Positions 31,173-39,345 of a stretch of 50,834 nt of DNA are shown piece after piece; within the stretch, counting starts at the first letter, position 1; every line of letters begins with the position of its first letter. The notes beneath the pieces are model-generated. The model searched no databases and was not told where the DNA came from. It worked only from the letters and a program-made list of their open reading frames with translations. The DNA is from Flavobacterium psychrophilum (lineage in GTDB: Bacteria; Bacteroidota; Bacteroidia; Flavobacteriales; Flavobacteriaceae). The DNA is taken from assembly GCA_945878515.1 (NCBI GenBank), contig CAMCTL010000003.1:1-50834 (forward strand), given 5' to 3'. The translations under genes and the position numbers were made by a program.

Positions 31173-32414
31173 TTATTCATATCTCAATGCCTCAATCGGA
31201 TCGAGCTTAGATGCTTTGATAGCTGGATATAAACCAGAAACTACAGCAACTGCAAAACTGGTAATAAAAGCCGAAACAATAGCTGCCCAAGGAATTACAA
31301 AAACAAAATTTATAGCCGTTGCAATGCCAAAACCAATTAAAATACCAAAAATAATTCCTATTAATCCACCCATTTGACCAATTATTAATGTTTCTATAAA
31401 AAACTGGAAGGCGATGGTACTTTTTTTAGCGCCCAATGCTTTTCGAACACCAATTTCTCTGGTGCGTTCAGTAACAGAAACTACCATAATATTCATCAAG
31501 GCTATAGACGAACCCAAAATAGTGATGATGCCTATGAGCCAAGAGGCTAATCCTAGATATTGTGTAATACTTAATATTCTGTTGATAAGATCGTCACTCC
31601 TAACAATGGAAAAATTATTGTCTTGCACAGGACTTAATTTTCGGACTCTTCGCATTGTACTGTTTGCATTGTCGATGGCCTCGTCCAACAAATCTTTTTT
31701 AGCCACCATTACACTAAGCGTATAATTAATACTTGGTGCAGTAAACAACGAACGCGCCACTTGAATGGGGATTAAAACCCTTAAATCTTGGCTGTTACCA
31801 AAGGTGGAACCTTTTTCTTTTAACACGCCAATAACTTTAAATTTAGCGCCACGAATAGAAATTATTTTGTCTATGGGGTTGACATTTTTAAGTAATCCTT
31901 TTTCAAAATCGGAACCAACAATACAAGAATAAGTGTTGTTTTGTATGTCAAATCCAGTAAAATTTCTTCCTGAACTGGTTTCTAAACCCGAGTTCACCAT
32001 AAAATATTCGTCAACGCCAACAATTATATTTTCTGGATCGGTTTTATCGGATTCAAATTTTATTTCAGCGGTAGAAGTTGCCGTAAATGAGATGGATGTT
32101 TCAGTCAACGGGTAACTATATTTATTTTTGAAAGCCACTGATTCTGGATAAGAAATAATGGGATTTATGATTTCTCTTTCGTCTCCACCACGTCTTCTCG
32201 TTGTGCTTTCATACTGATTGATATTGAAAGTATTGGCTCCCATAGAAGCAAAATCCGAAGAAATGGTATTTTCTAAAGCTGAAACAACGGTTAAAATCCC
32301 CACCAAAGCGGTAATTCCAATGGCAATAATCATTACAGTAAGTATGGTGCGCAACAATTGGGTTCTGATAGAACCAAAAGCAATTCGGACGTTTTCTCGA
32401 AATAATTTAAGCAT
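31173..32414 (-). CDS. ABC transporter permease (MacB/FtsX-like)
   Basis: This is a 413-residue permease with an N-terminal helix (LLRTILTVMIIAIGITALVG), a large extracytoplasmic MacB-type domain (residues about 50-280), and three C-terminal helices with the FtsX motif VTERTREIGVRKALGAKKST near residue 320 and VSGLYPAIKASKLDPIEALR at the end. The ATPase is not encoded nearby in this window. It probably exports a peptide or lipid or takes part in an efflux system; the substrate is not known. Confidence 0.93.
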   Translation of the reverse strand: MLKLFRENVRIAFGSIRTQLLRTILTVMIIAIGITALVGILTVVSALENTISSDFASMGANTFNINQYESTTRRRGGDEREIINPIISYPESVAFKNKYSYPLTETSISFTATSTAEIKFESDKTDPENIIVGVDEYFMVNSGLETSSGRNFTGFDIQNNTYSCIVGSDFEKGLLKNVNPIDKIISIRGAKFKVIGVLKEKGSTFGNSQDLRVLIPIQVARSLFTAPSINYTLSVMVAKKDLLDEAIDNANSTMRRVRKLSPVQDNNFSIVRSDDLINRILSITQYLGLASWLIGIITILGSSIALMNIMVVSVTERTREIGVRKALGAKKSTIAFQFFIETLIIGQMGGLIGIIFGILIGFGIATAINFVFVIPWAAIVSAFITSFAVAVVSGLYPAIKASKLDPIEALRYE

Positions 32415-32533
32415 AGTACTAATTTGTCACGAAATTACAATTTTTGTTACAAGTTTGTTTTAGAAGAAGTGATATTTATCTTGTGGTATTATATTTGTAG
32501 GAAAACAAAAAAACAAAAAACAAAAAACAAAAA

Positions 32534-33709
32534 ATGAAAATGAAAAATAATTATGTAGTACTTTTTTGTGCCTTTTTTATAAGTTTTCTGGGAAACGCTC
32601 AGAATTTTAAAAGTAGTAAAAAAATTGTTGACAAAACCACAAAATTGCCCTTAGAAAACGTTGCGATTTATAACGACAAAGATAATTCTACAACAAATCA
32701 AGAAGGATTTTTTGTTTTTATTTCCGAGAAAAACGAAATCAATTTCAATTTATTAGGCTATAACTCACTTAAAACTACTTTTGAAGCGCTAGAAAAGCAA
32801 GACACCATTTTTATGGAGGCCAAAGCCTTTGAATTAAAGGAGGTGGTTATAACAAATGTAGAGCCATTTATCAAAAAAGTCTATAATAAAATGGAGGAAA
32901 ATTATAGCTCAAATTATACTTCAAACTTCTTTTTAAGGAATGTTCTTAAAAAAGACAATAGCATCGTTGTGTTGCAAGACATACACGCAAAAAGAGCTAA
33001 AAATACAAATCCTAAAAACCCAGATGAAATTCAAGTTTTAAACATGCGAAAAACAAGTTTTTTTGAAAAAAAGGATCAGATTGATTTTAGATTTCCTGAC
33101 TTGAACGAGTTTTTTAGAGGTTTATTTCCTGCATTGGATAAAAACATTTTCACAGAAGAAGACTATAACGACCTTGATTTCAGGAAAATTCTATTTGAAT
33201 CGAAAGAAAAAAATGTTGAAGGACAGATTTTTAAAGGGTATTTTGTAATTAATCGCAATGATTATGCAGTTGTGGAATTTTTTACAACCATGAGAGATAA
33301 TCCAGAAGTGGTTCCTTATAAAAAAATTACCTTTTCGAGTGTGCAATATAGAACAACAAAATATGAGAGATTAATGAAATTCAGTAAAAACAGCACCTTA
33401 AATAAATATTATTTACAACTGTCAAAACTTATGGCGAACGTGGAGGTTGTTCCAGGCACAAAAAGTGGAAGTTCTTTTTATTTTAACTTAGCTATGGATT
33501 ATTTTACGACTAGTAGTTTTACAAATGAAAAAGTTGAACCTAATTTTGCGACGGATAAGGATGTTTTTAAAGCGAAGTTTCCTTATTCAGCTGAATTTTG
33601 GAACAATCAAAATCAATTGCCTTTAACTACTGAATTAAAAGATTTTTTAAAACGAGTTTCTGAAAATAAAGACAAAAAAAAGGAATTTGAGATAATTGGG
33701 AATTTCTAA
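32534..33709 (+). CDS. Exported carboxypeptidase-regulatory-like protein
   Basis: This 391-residue protein has a signal peptide (NYVVLFCAFFISFLGNAQN) and a CarboxypepD_reg-like domain at residues about 25-100 (KIVDKTTKLPLENVAIYNDK, then TNQEGFFVFISEKNEINFNL). The remainder has beta-rich sequence of the kind seen in Bacteroidota outer-membrane or periplasmic proteins, with no recognised catalytic motif. A repeat array and hisS follow. Role at the surface inferred. Confidence 0.85.
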   Translation: MKMKNNYVVLFCAFFISFLGNAQNFKSSKKIVDKTTKLPLENVAIYNDKDNSTTNQEGFFVFISEKNEINFNLLGYNSLKTTFEALEKQDTIFMEAKAFELKEVVITNVEPFIKKVYNKMEENYSSNYTSNFFLRNVLKKDNSIVVLQDIHAKRAKNTNPKNPDEIQVLNMRKTSFFEKKDQIDFRFPDLNEFFRGLFPALDKNIFTEEDYNDLDFRKILFESKEKNVEGQIFKGYFVINRNDYAVVEFFTTMRDNPEVVPYKKITFSSVQYRTTKYERLMKFSKNSTLNKYYLQLSKLMANVEVVPGTKSGSSFYFNLAMDYFTTSSFTNEKVEPNFATDKDVFKAKFPYSAEFWNNQNQLPLTTELKDFLKRVSENKDKKKEFEIIGNF

Positions 33710-33739
33710 AAGTTTTTGTTTTAAAATAAAGATATTTGC

Positions 33740-33833
33740 ATTGCGAAATAAGAAGTAAGAGATTAGAATTAAGAAGTAGCAGTACTCGAAATTTTTAACT
33801 TCTAACTTCTGCCTTCTAACTTCTAACTTTAAG
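33740..33833 (+). repeat. Short repeat array before hisS
   Basis: AGAAGTAAGAG and CTTCTAACTTCTGCCTTCTA units alternate up to the hisS start. The units occur also at 19007-19042 and 42545-42570. Confidence 0.65.
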
Positions 33834-33835
33834 AA

Positions 33836-35206
33836 ATGGCTCAAAAACCAAGCATTCCAAAAGGAACTAGAGATTTTTCACCCGCTGAGGTGGCAAAACG
33901 ACAATACATTATATCAGTTATAAAAAGCAATTTCGAGAAATTTGGTTTCCAACCAATAGAAACGCCTTCGTTCGAAAACTCTGAAACCTTGATGGGTAAA
34001 TATGGGGAAGAAGGTGATCGATTGATTTTTAAAATATTGAATTCTGGAGATTTTTTGGATAAAATTTCTGGTGAAGAACTACAAACCATAAACGCTAAAC
34101 AATTAACTGGTAAAATCTCCGAGAAAGCTTTGCGCTATGACCTAACCGTTCCTTTTGCACGATATGTGGTACAACATCAAAGCGATATTGAATTCCCATT
34201 TAAACGGTATCAAATACAGCCCGTTTGGCGAGCCGATCGTCCTCAGAAAGGACGTTTTAGAGAATTTTTTCAATGCGATGCTGATGTTGTTGGTTCGAAA
34301 TCGTTGTGGCAAGAGGTCGAATTGGTCCAATTATATGATTCAGTTTTTGCACAATTGGGTTTGCAAGGTGTAAATATAAAAATCAATAACCGAAAAATCC
34401 TTTCCGGAATTGCTGAGGTTATTGGTGCCAAAGATAAATTAATTGATTTTACGGTGGCTTTGGACAAACTCGACAAAATAGGCGAGGATGGCGTAAAAAA
34501 AGAAATGATTGAAAAAGGAATAGGAGAATCTGCTATAGAGAAAGTGCAGCCATTATTCAATTTTACTGGAACTATTTCGGAGAAAATAGAAAAACTTTCC
34601 GCATTATTAGCGGAATCTACAGAAGGAATGAAAGGTATAGAAGAGTTGCGTTTTATATGTGATAATGTAACTAATTTGGGCTTGACTCAAGCTATTTTGG
34701 ATTTAGATGTGACTCTAGCTCGTGGATTAAATTATTACACCGGAGCTATTTTTGAAGTGGCTGCACCAAAAACCGTATCAATGGGTTCCATTGGAGGTGG
34801 CGGAAGATACGATGATTTAACTGGAATTTTTGGTTTGCCAAATGTGAGTGGCGTCGGAATTTCTTTTGGCTTAGACCGAATTTATTTGGTTCTCGAAGAA
34901 TTGAAATTATTTCCAGAAACGGTCACTTCAACCTCAAAAGCATTGTTTATAAATTATGGCGAAAAAGAAGCGTTTTATTCCATGAAAGCCATCACAAAAT
35001 TGAGGAGTTTTGGAATAAAAGTAGAATTATATCCTGATAATGTAAAGGTTGGAAAACAATTTCAGCACGCTGATAAACGCAGAATTCCTTTTGCTATTAT
35101 TGTTGGGGAAACTGAAATGAATGAAGGCAAATTTGCTTTGAAAAATTTAATTACTGGTGAACAAGTCTTAGTTGATTTTGATGATTTGAAAGCAAGACTG
35201 GAATAA
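33836..35206 (+). CDS. hisS: Histidyl-tRNA synthetase
   Basis: This is a 456-residue class II synthetase that charges tRNA-His. Motif I is near [20 protein letters not shown] at residue 41; motif 2 and the histidine-specific segments include [20 protein letters not shown] near 120, and [15 protein letters not shown] near 295 carries the histidine-binding motif. The C-terminal anticodon-binding domain follows at about 365-456. The length is usual. It is flanked by a repeat array and a bidirectional terminator. Confidence 0.97.
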   Translation: MAQKPSIPKGTRDFSPAEVAKRQYIISVIKSNFEKFGFQPIETPSFENSETLMGKYGEEGDRLIFKILNSGDFLDKISGEELQTINAKQLTGKISEKALRYDLTVPFARYVVQHQSDIEFPFKRYQIQPVWRADRPQKGRFREFFQCDADVVGSKSLWQEVELVQLYDSVFAQLGLQGVNIKINNRKILSGIAEVIGAKDKLIDFTVALDKLDKIGEDGVKKEMIEKGIGESAIEKVQPLFNFTGTISEKIEKLSALLAESTEGMKGIEELRFICDNVTNLGLTQAILDLDVTLARGLNYYTGAIFEVAAPKTVSMGSIGGGGRYDDLTGIFGLPNVSGVGISFGLDRIYLVLEELKLFPETVTSTSKALFINYGEKEAFYSMKAITKLRSFGIKVELYPDNVKVGKQFQHADKRRIPFAIIVGETEMNEGKFALKNLITGEQVLVDFDDLKARLE

Positions 35207-35220
35207 TCTATATGATTTAA

Positions 35221-35260
35221 AAACAAAAATGCCTCGGAAAATTTCGAGGCATTTTTGTTT
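35221..35260. terminator. Bidirectional terminator after hisS
   Basis: AAACAAAAATGCCTCG pairs with CGAGGCATTTTTGTTT, a 16-bp perfect stem with an AT tract on both sides. It serves hisS and the small convergent gene at 35275. Confidence 0.9.
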
Positions 35261-35274
35261 TTAAATACAAAAAG

Positions 35275-35499
35275 TTATGCTTTTTTTGAACAACAGCTTT
35301 TGCTCTTTTTCTCGCATTTTGCTTTTTCTTCTGTACTACAAGTTGCTTTCTCTTCAGTAGAACATTTTTTTTCACTAGTTGCTTTTTTAGAACAGCAAGT
35401 TTCTTTTTTTGTTGCTTCTTTTTTTGCAGGTTTTGTTTCCTGAGCACTAACACTAATTGTGAAAAGAGCGATGGCTAAAACAGTAAATAAGTTTTTCAT
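35275..35499 (-). CDS. Small secreted Lys- and Cys-rich protein
   Basis: This 74-residue protein has a clean signal peptide (LFTVLAIALFTISVSAQ). The mature part has seven Cys and many Lys in short repeats: CCSKKA, KKCSTEEKATC, CSTEEKAKC and CCSKKA. The pattern of CC pairs and CS-EEKA-C units suggests metal binding or disulfide networks. No family is recognised. It could be a periplasmic metal-binding peptide; low complexity means caution, but signal peptide, terminator and stop make a real gene likely. Confidence 0.72.
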   Translation of the reverse strand: MKNLFTVLAIALFTISVSAQETKPAKKEATKKETCCSKKATSEKKCSTEEKATCSTEEKAKCEKKSKSCCSKKA

Positions 35500-35731
35500 G
35501 ATATGGGAAATTAATTTTGATTTTTAAAATAAATATTTAACAAAAGTAATAAAAAAAGTTTCAAGAAAACTTTTGTCAAGTTAATGTTTCTCTAATAAAA
35601 TCTTCTTTTCATGTTAAAACATGCTGAATACATAATTTATCAAAAGATTTTTTTTAGAAATTAGGAAATATTTTAAAAATAAAAAGCGAACTCGTTTATA
35701 CGAATCCGCAACTTTATAAATTTTAATCTCG

Positions 35732-35805
35732 TAGCGAGACCGAGATTTGAACTCGGGACCTCAGGGTTATGAATCCTGCGCTCTAACCGACTGAGCTATC
35801 TCGCC
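35732..35805 (-). tRNA. tRNA-Met(CAU)
   Basis: On the minus strand the acceptor is GGCGAGA / TCTCGCT with A73, the D-arm is GCTCAGTCGGTTAGAGC, the anticodon loop is TTCATAA and the T-arm is CCGAG TTCAAAT CTCGG. The anticodon is CAT (CAU). No CCA is encoded. The anticodon stem has an A-C mismatch next to the loop, and pair 1-72 is G-U, unlike an initiator; an elongator Met or an Ile(CAU, lysidine) tRNA are both possible. Confidence 0.9.
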
Positions 35806-35961
35806 ATATATTTAAATAGTACTGCATCTTACAATGCGGGTGCAAATATAAAAATTTAATTAAAGGTTACAAGCATATATTTGATAAATAAAAATATTTT
35901 TCAAAAGGCTTTTTTTTTGACTTTATATTCTATACATTTCCCAAAAAATTAATTATAGTTT

Positions 35962-36354
35962 ATGGATTCAAAAATAAGATACGAGATAGAATTCCCTATT
36001 AATTCATCGCCACAATTGTTGTATCAATATATCTCTACTCCATCTGGTTTATCAGAATGGTTTGCAGATAATGTTAATTCTCGTGGAGAATTTTTCACTT
36101 TCATTTGGAATGATTCTGAGGAAAAGGCTAGGCTTGCTTCCAAAAAAACAGACGAAAAAGTAAAATTCAAATGGGTTGATGACAACAATAGAGATTCAGA
36201 TTACTATTTTGAACTTCATATTTTAGTAGACGAAATCACCAAAGATGTTTCTTTAACGGTTGTTGATTTTGCTGATGCAGATGAAGTAAATGAAGCCAAG
36301 CTTTTGTGGGAAAATCAAATATCAGATTTGAAACATGTTATTGGTTCGGTCTAA
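35962..36354 (+). CDS. START-like domain protein
   Basis: This 130-residue protein starts MDSKIRYEIEFPINSSPQLL and has the SRPBCC/AHA1-like fold signature: YISTPSGLSEWFADNVNSRG near residue 25, FTFIWNDSEEKARLASKKTD near 50, FKWVDD near 70 and the last helix LLWENQISDLKHVIGSV. It is a conserved single-copy gene in Flavobacteriia with unknown ligand. Confidence 0.9.
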   Translation: MDSKIRYEIEFPINSSPQLLYQYISTPSGLSEWFADNVNSRGEFFTFIWNDSEEKARLASKKTDEKVKFKWVDDNNRDSDYYFELHILVDEITKDVSLTVVDFADADEVNEAKLLWENQISDLKHVIGSV

Positions 36355-36410
36355 TTTAGCTATAATCTAAACTTTTAGTTGGCCCATTTTTGGGATTTTT
36401 TTTGTACGGT

Positions 36411-37247
36411 ATGATAAATTTTAATGGCTCTATGATCTCAAATGACTCCACTTTGCTGTCTAGCAATCGAGGATTTTTATTTGGCGATGCCGTTTTCGAA
36501 ACAGTGAAAATAGTGAATTCTAAAATTCTTTTTTTAGAAGACCATTATTTTAGATTGATGTCATCTATGCGTATTGTAAGAATGGAAATTCCAATGAATT
36601 TCACAATGGAATTTTTAGAAGAACAAATTCTTACTTTGATTAGAGCCAATAAAATCGAACAGTCTTCTCGTGCTAGAATCACTGTTTACAGAAACGATGG
36701 TGGGTATTATTTACCAACCAACAACACAGTTTCATATTTGATTGCTGTTCAAGGCCTTGAGAATGTAAAATATCAATTTAATCAAAATGAGTATGTTGTA
36801 GATTTGTTTACTGACTTTTATGTTGCAAGACAGTTACTTTCGTCTATAAAAACTACAAATAAATTGCTGAATATTACCGCAAGTATTTATGCTTCAGAAA
36901 ATGGTTTAGATAATTGTTTGCTTTTAAACGACAGTAAAAATGTAATCGAAGCATTACAAGGAAACTTTTTTATGCTTAAAGGAAATAAGCTTATAACACC
37001 ACCAGTTTCCGAAGGTTGTTTGAATGGGATTATGAGAAAACAAATTATAAGCTTGGCCAAAACTATAGAACATATCGAAGTGGTTGAAGAAATAATTTCT
37101 CCATTTGACCTACAAAAAGCGGATGAATTATTTATTACCAATGTGATAAAGGGAATCCAACCTATTACAAAATACCGAAAAAAGGATTTTGCGATTGATT
37201 TTTCGAAAAGATTAGTTCAAAAGTTAAACGACTTGATCGAAGATTAA
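36411..37247 (+). CDS. Class IV aminotransferase (PabC/IlvE-like)
   Basis: This 278-residue PLP enzyme starts at MINFNGSMISND (ATG 36411); seven more in-frame codons upstream are unlikely. NRGFLFGDAVFETVKIVNSK is the conserved region near residue 17, LSSIKTTNKLLNI near 145 has the PLP-binding Lys, and the C-terminal part has VSEGCLNGIMRKQI near 200. It may be a 4-amino-4-deoxychorismate lyase or a branched-chain transaminase; motifs do not decide. It is convergent with yqgE, whose stop lies next to its own. Confidence 0.9.
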   Translation: MINFNGSMISNDSTLLSSNRGFLFGDAVFETVKIVNSKILFLEDHYFRLMSSMRIVRMEIPMNFTMEFLEEQILTLIRANKIEQSSRARITVYRNDGGYYLPTNNTVSYLIAVQGLENVKYQFNQNEYVVDLFTDFYVARQLLSSIKTTNKLLNITASIYASENGLDNCLLLNDSKNVIEALQGNFFMLKGNKLITPPVSEGCLNGIMRKQIISLAKTIEHIEVVEEIISPFDLQKADELFITNVIKGIQPITKYRKKDFAIDFSKRLVQKLNDLIED

Positions 37248-37808
37248 TTAATTATAAGTTGGGTTTATGGGTGTATTGGCCCAAAATAAATATTCTCCGC
37301 CCATTTCGATTATCTTTTTTTTCCAAAAGTCAGTGGTTGATTTGCCAATTATTTTTTCGCCGTGATTGTTTTGGTTTATTATCCAAGATCCAGTGGATAT
37401 TTCAATCTCTAGTTGGCTTTGATCCCAGCCTGTGTAGCCTAAAAAAAACCGAATATTTTTCTTATTTATCTTATTACTATTGATTAGCTCTTTAGTAATT
37501 GTAAATTCTCCACCCCAATAGATTCCATTTGCTATTTCAGTACTGTTAGGTATTAAATCTGGTACATTGTGAATAAAATAAAGACTATCCTGTTCAACAG
37601 GTCCGCCATTGTAGATTTTTAATGTTGCTTTAATGTCGGGAAGCAAATCATTAATCGTGTACTTTAGAGGTTTATTGATAATAAAACCTACTGAACCTTT
37701 TTTATTGTAATCTGCCAATAATATAACTGTTCGATTAAAGTGCAAATCTCCAATTAATGATGGTTCCGCAATAAGTAGTTGCCCTTTTTTTAATTTTTCC
37801 GAAGTCAT
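37248..37808 (-). CDS. YqgE/AlgH family protein (UPF0301)
   Basis: This 186-residue protein starts MTSEKLKKGQLLIAEPSLIG and has the family motifs VGFIINKPLKYTINDLLPDI near residue 36, IYNGGPVEQDSLYFIHNVPD near 65, and RFFLGYTGWDQSQLEIEIST near 120. AlgH/YqgE proteins are conserved; they affect alginate in Pseudomonas but the molecular role is unclear. Stop directly abuts the class IV aminotransferase stop. Confidence 0.93.
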   Translation of the reverse strand: MTSEKLKKGQLLIAEPSLIGDLHFNRTVILLADYNKKGSVGFIINKPLKYTINDLLPDIKATLKIYNGGPVEQDSLYFIHNVPDLIPNSTEIANGIYWGGEFTITKELINSNKINKKNIRFFLGYTGWDQSQLEIEISTGSWIINQNNHGEKIIGKSTTDFWKKKIIEMGGEYLFWANTPINPTYN

Positions 37809-37870
37809 AAAAATATTTTATAAAACGATAAAAAAAGCTAATAAAAAACGTATAAAATTAGACTACAAAA

Positions 37871-37891
37871 AAACCTTCCAATGGAAGGTTT
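37871..37891 (-). terminator. HU gene terminator
   Basis: AAACCTTCC / GGAAGGTTT forms a 9-bp stem followed on the minus strand by a T run. It lies 25 bp after the HU stop. Confidence 0.88.
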
Positions 37892-37915
37892 AAGTTATTT
37901 TTAGTATACAATAAA

Positions 37916-38188
37916 TTAGTTTACCGCTCCTTCTAATTCAGCTCCGGCTTTAAATTTCACCACATTTTTTGCAGCAATTTTTATAGTTTCTCCTGATTGA
38001 GGATTTCTTCCGTCTCTTGCTGCTCTTGCAGATACTGACCATGATCCGAAACCTACTAGAGATACTCTTCCACCTTTTTTCAAAGTATCGCCTACATTTC
38101 CTAAAAATGATTCTAAAGCTAATTTTGCAGCAGCCTTAGTAATTCCTGCATCGGCAGCTATAGCATCGATTAATTCTGATTTGTTCAT
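37916..38188 (-). CDS. HU-family DNA-binding protein
   Basis: This 90-residue histone-like protein starts MNKSELIDAIAADAGITKAA. It has LKKGGRVSLVGFGSWSVSAR and GRNPQSGETIKIAAKNVVKF, the beta-arm region with the Pro-bearing tip that intercalates into DNA. The nucleoid role is established for the family. Its own terminator follows. Confidence 0.97.
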   Translation of the reverse strand: MNKSELIDAIAADAGITKAAAKLALESFLGNVGDTLKKGGRVSLVGFGSWSVSARAARDGRNPQSGETIKIAAKNVVKFKAGAELEGAVN

Positions 38189-38365
38189 AATTTTTATTTA
38201 TTAGATTGTGGTTAAAAAATTTAATATAACAAAATTAAAAGGAATATGTTTCTTTCCTAATGTTTTGATTAATTTCAGCCTATTTTGTTGATAACTTGCT
38301 TTTTTTGTTCATAAACCAATGTAAATTCTTCAAAAAACACATAGAAAACACTCGTTTTGTTTACC

Positions 38366-39313
38366 TTAGTATGCCCTTGCATTTTCAGAGAAAGCCATTC
38401 CATTGAGTAATTCACCTACATTCATCAATTTTTTTCCAGGAAATTGAATGCTGACAATCTCAATGTAGCCATCTTTAACCGCAATTTTCATTTCTTTTTT
38501 ACTGAATATTAGGCTTCCATTTAGGATAGAATGTTTTTCTAAAGTCATTTTTGCTTCATTAATTTTCACATTCCATTCTTGATTTTTGTCCTGAACATAA
38601 CACCAAGCCGTTGGATAAGGACTCAAACCTCTAATTAAATTATAAATTTCCTCTGCCGATTTCGTCCAATCAATCTTGCAATTTTCTTTATTTAATTTAT
38701 ATGCGGTTTTTAGTTCGGGATTTTCTTTTTGAATTCTCGTTACAAGATTGCTATTTTCAATCAATGTCAAAGTTTCTAGAACAGTTTCGGCTCCCAATAG
38801 CATTAACTTATCGTGTAATTGTCCCGCGTTTTCGTTGGCGGTAATTTCAATTTTTGAACTAAGAATTATTGTTCCTGTATCAATTTTATCATCAATAAAG
38901 AAAGTAGTAACGCCAGTTTTTGCCTCGCCATTTATGATGGCCCAGTTTATTGGAGCTGCTCCACGATAATTAGGTAGCAAAGAGGCGTGAAGATTAAATG
39001 TTCCGTATTGCGGCATTTTCCAAACTACTTCTGGCAACATTCTAAAGGCAACAACGATTTGTAAATTGCACCGCAAAGCTCTTAATTCATTTAAAAAATC
39101 CTCATCTTTTAAGTTTGTGGGTTGCAATAAAGGTAGATTGTTTGCTAGGGCATACTCTTTTACAGCCGAATATTTTATCTTCTGACCACGTCCAGCGGGT
39201 TTGTCTGCTGCTGTAATAACGCCCACAATATTATAATTGTTCTTGATTATTTTATCTAAAATGGCAACTGCAAATTCTGGAGTTCCCATAAATACGATTC
39301 TTAATTTTTCCAT
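38366..39313 (-). CDS. fmt: Methionyl-tRNA formyltransferase
   Basis: This 315-residue enzyme formylates initiator Met-tRNA. The start MEKLRIVFMGTPEFAVAIL (ATG 39313) is right for the family; the longer frame to 39433 runs through a dispersed repeat and recQ. Key motifs are AADKPAGRGQKIKYSAVKEY near residue 38 and NLHASLLPNYRGAAPINWAI near 108, containing the catalytic Asn/His and SLLP. A GAGGAACGAA-type repeat fills the gap between recQ's stop and this start. Confidence 0.96.
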   Translation of the reverse strand: MEKLRIVFMGTPEFAVAILDKIIKNNYNIVGVITAADKPAGRGQKIKYSAVKEYALANNLPLLQPTNLKDEDFLNELRALRCNLQIVVAFRMLPEVVWKMPQYGTFNLHASLLPNYRGAAPINWAIINGEAKTGVTTFFIDDKIDTGTIILSSKIEITANENAGQLHDKLMLLGAETVLETLTLIENSNLVTRIQKENPELKTAYKLNKENCKIDWTKSAEEIYNLIRGLSPYPTAWCYVQDKNQEWNVKINEAKMTLEKHSILNGSLIFSKKEMKIAVKDGYIEIVSIQFPGKKLMNVGELLNGMAFSENARAY

Positions 39314-39314
39314 T

Positions 39315-39345
39315 GTCATTGTGAGGAACGAAGCAATCTCCTCAT
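39315..39345. repeat. Dispersed repeat between recQ and fmt
   Basis: GAGGAACGAAGCAATC, bordered by GTCATTGT and TCCTCAT, fills almost exactly the space between the two genes. It has short inverted ends (GAGGA / TCCTC). The same unit occurs at 11044-11069. Confidence 0.7.

Noticed and set aside
35255..35443. Plus-strand frame opposite the small Cys/Lys protein
   Set aside because: It is the complement of the low-complexity gene and has no start signal; the minus-strand frame has a signal peptide.
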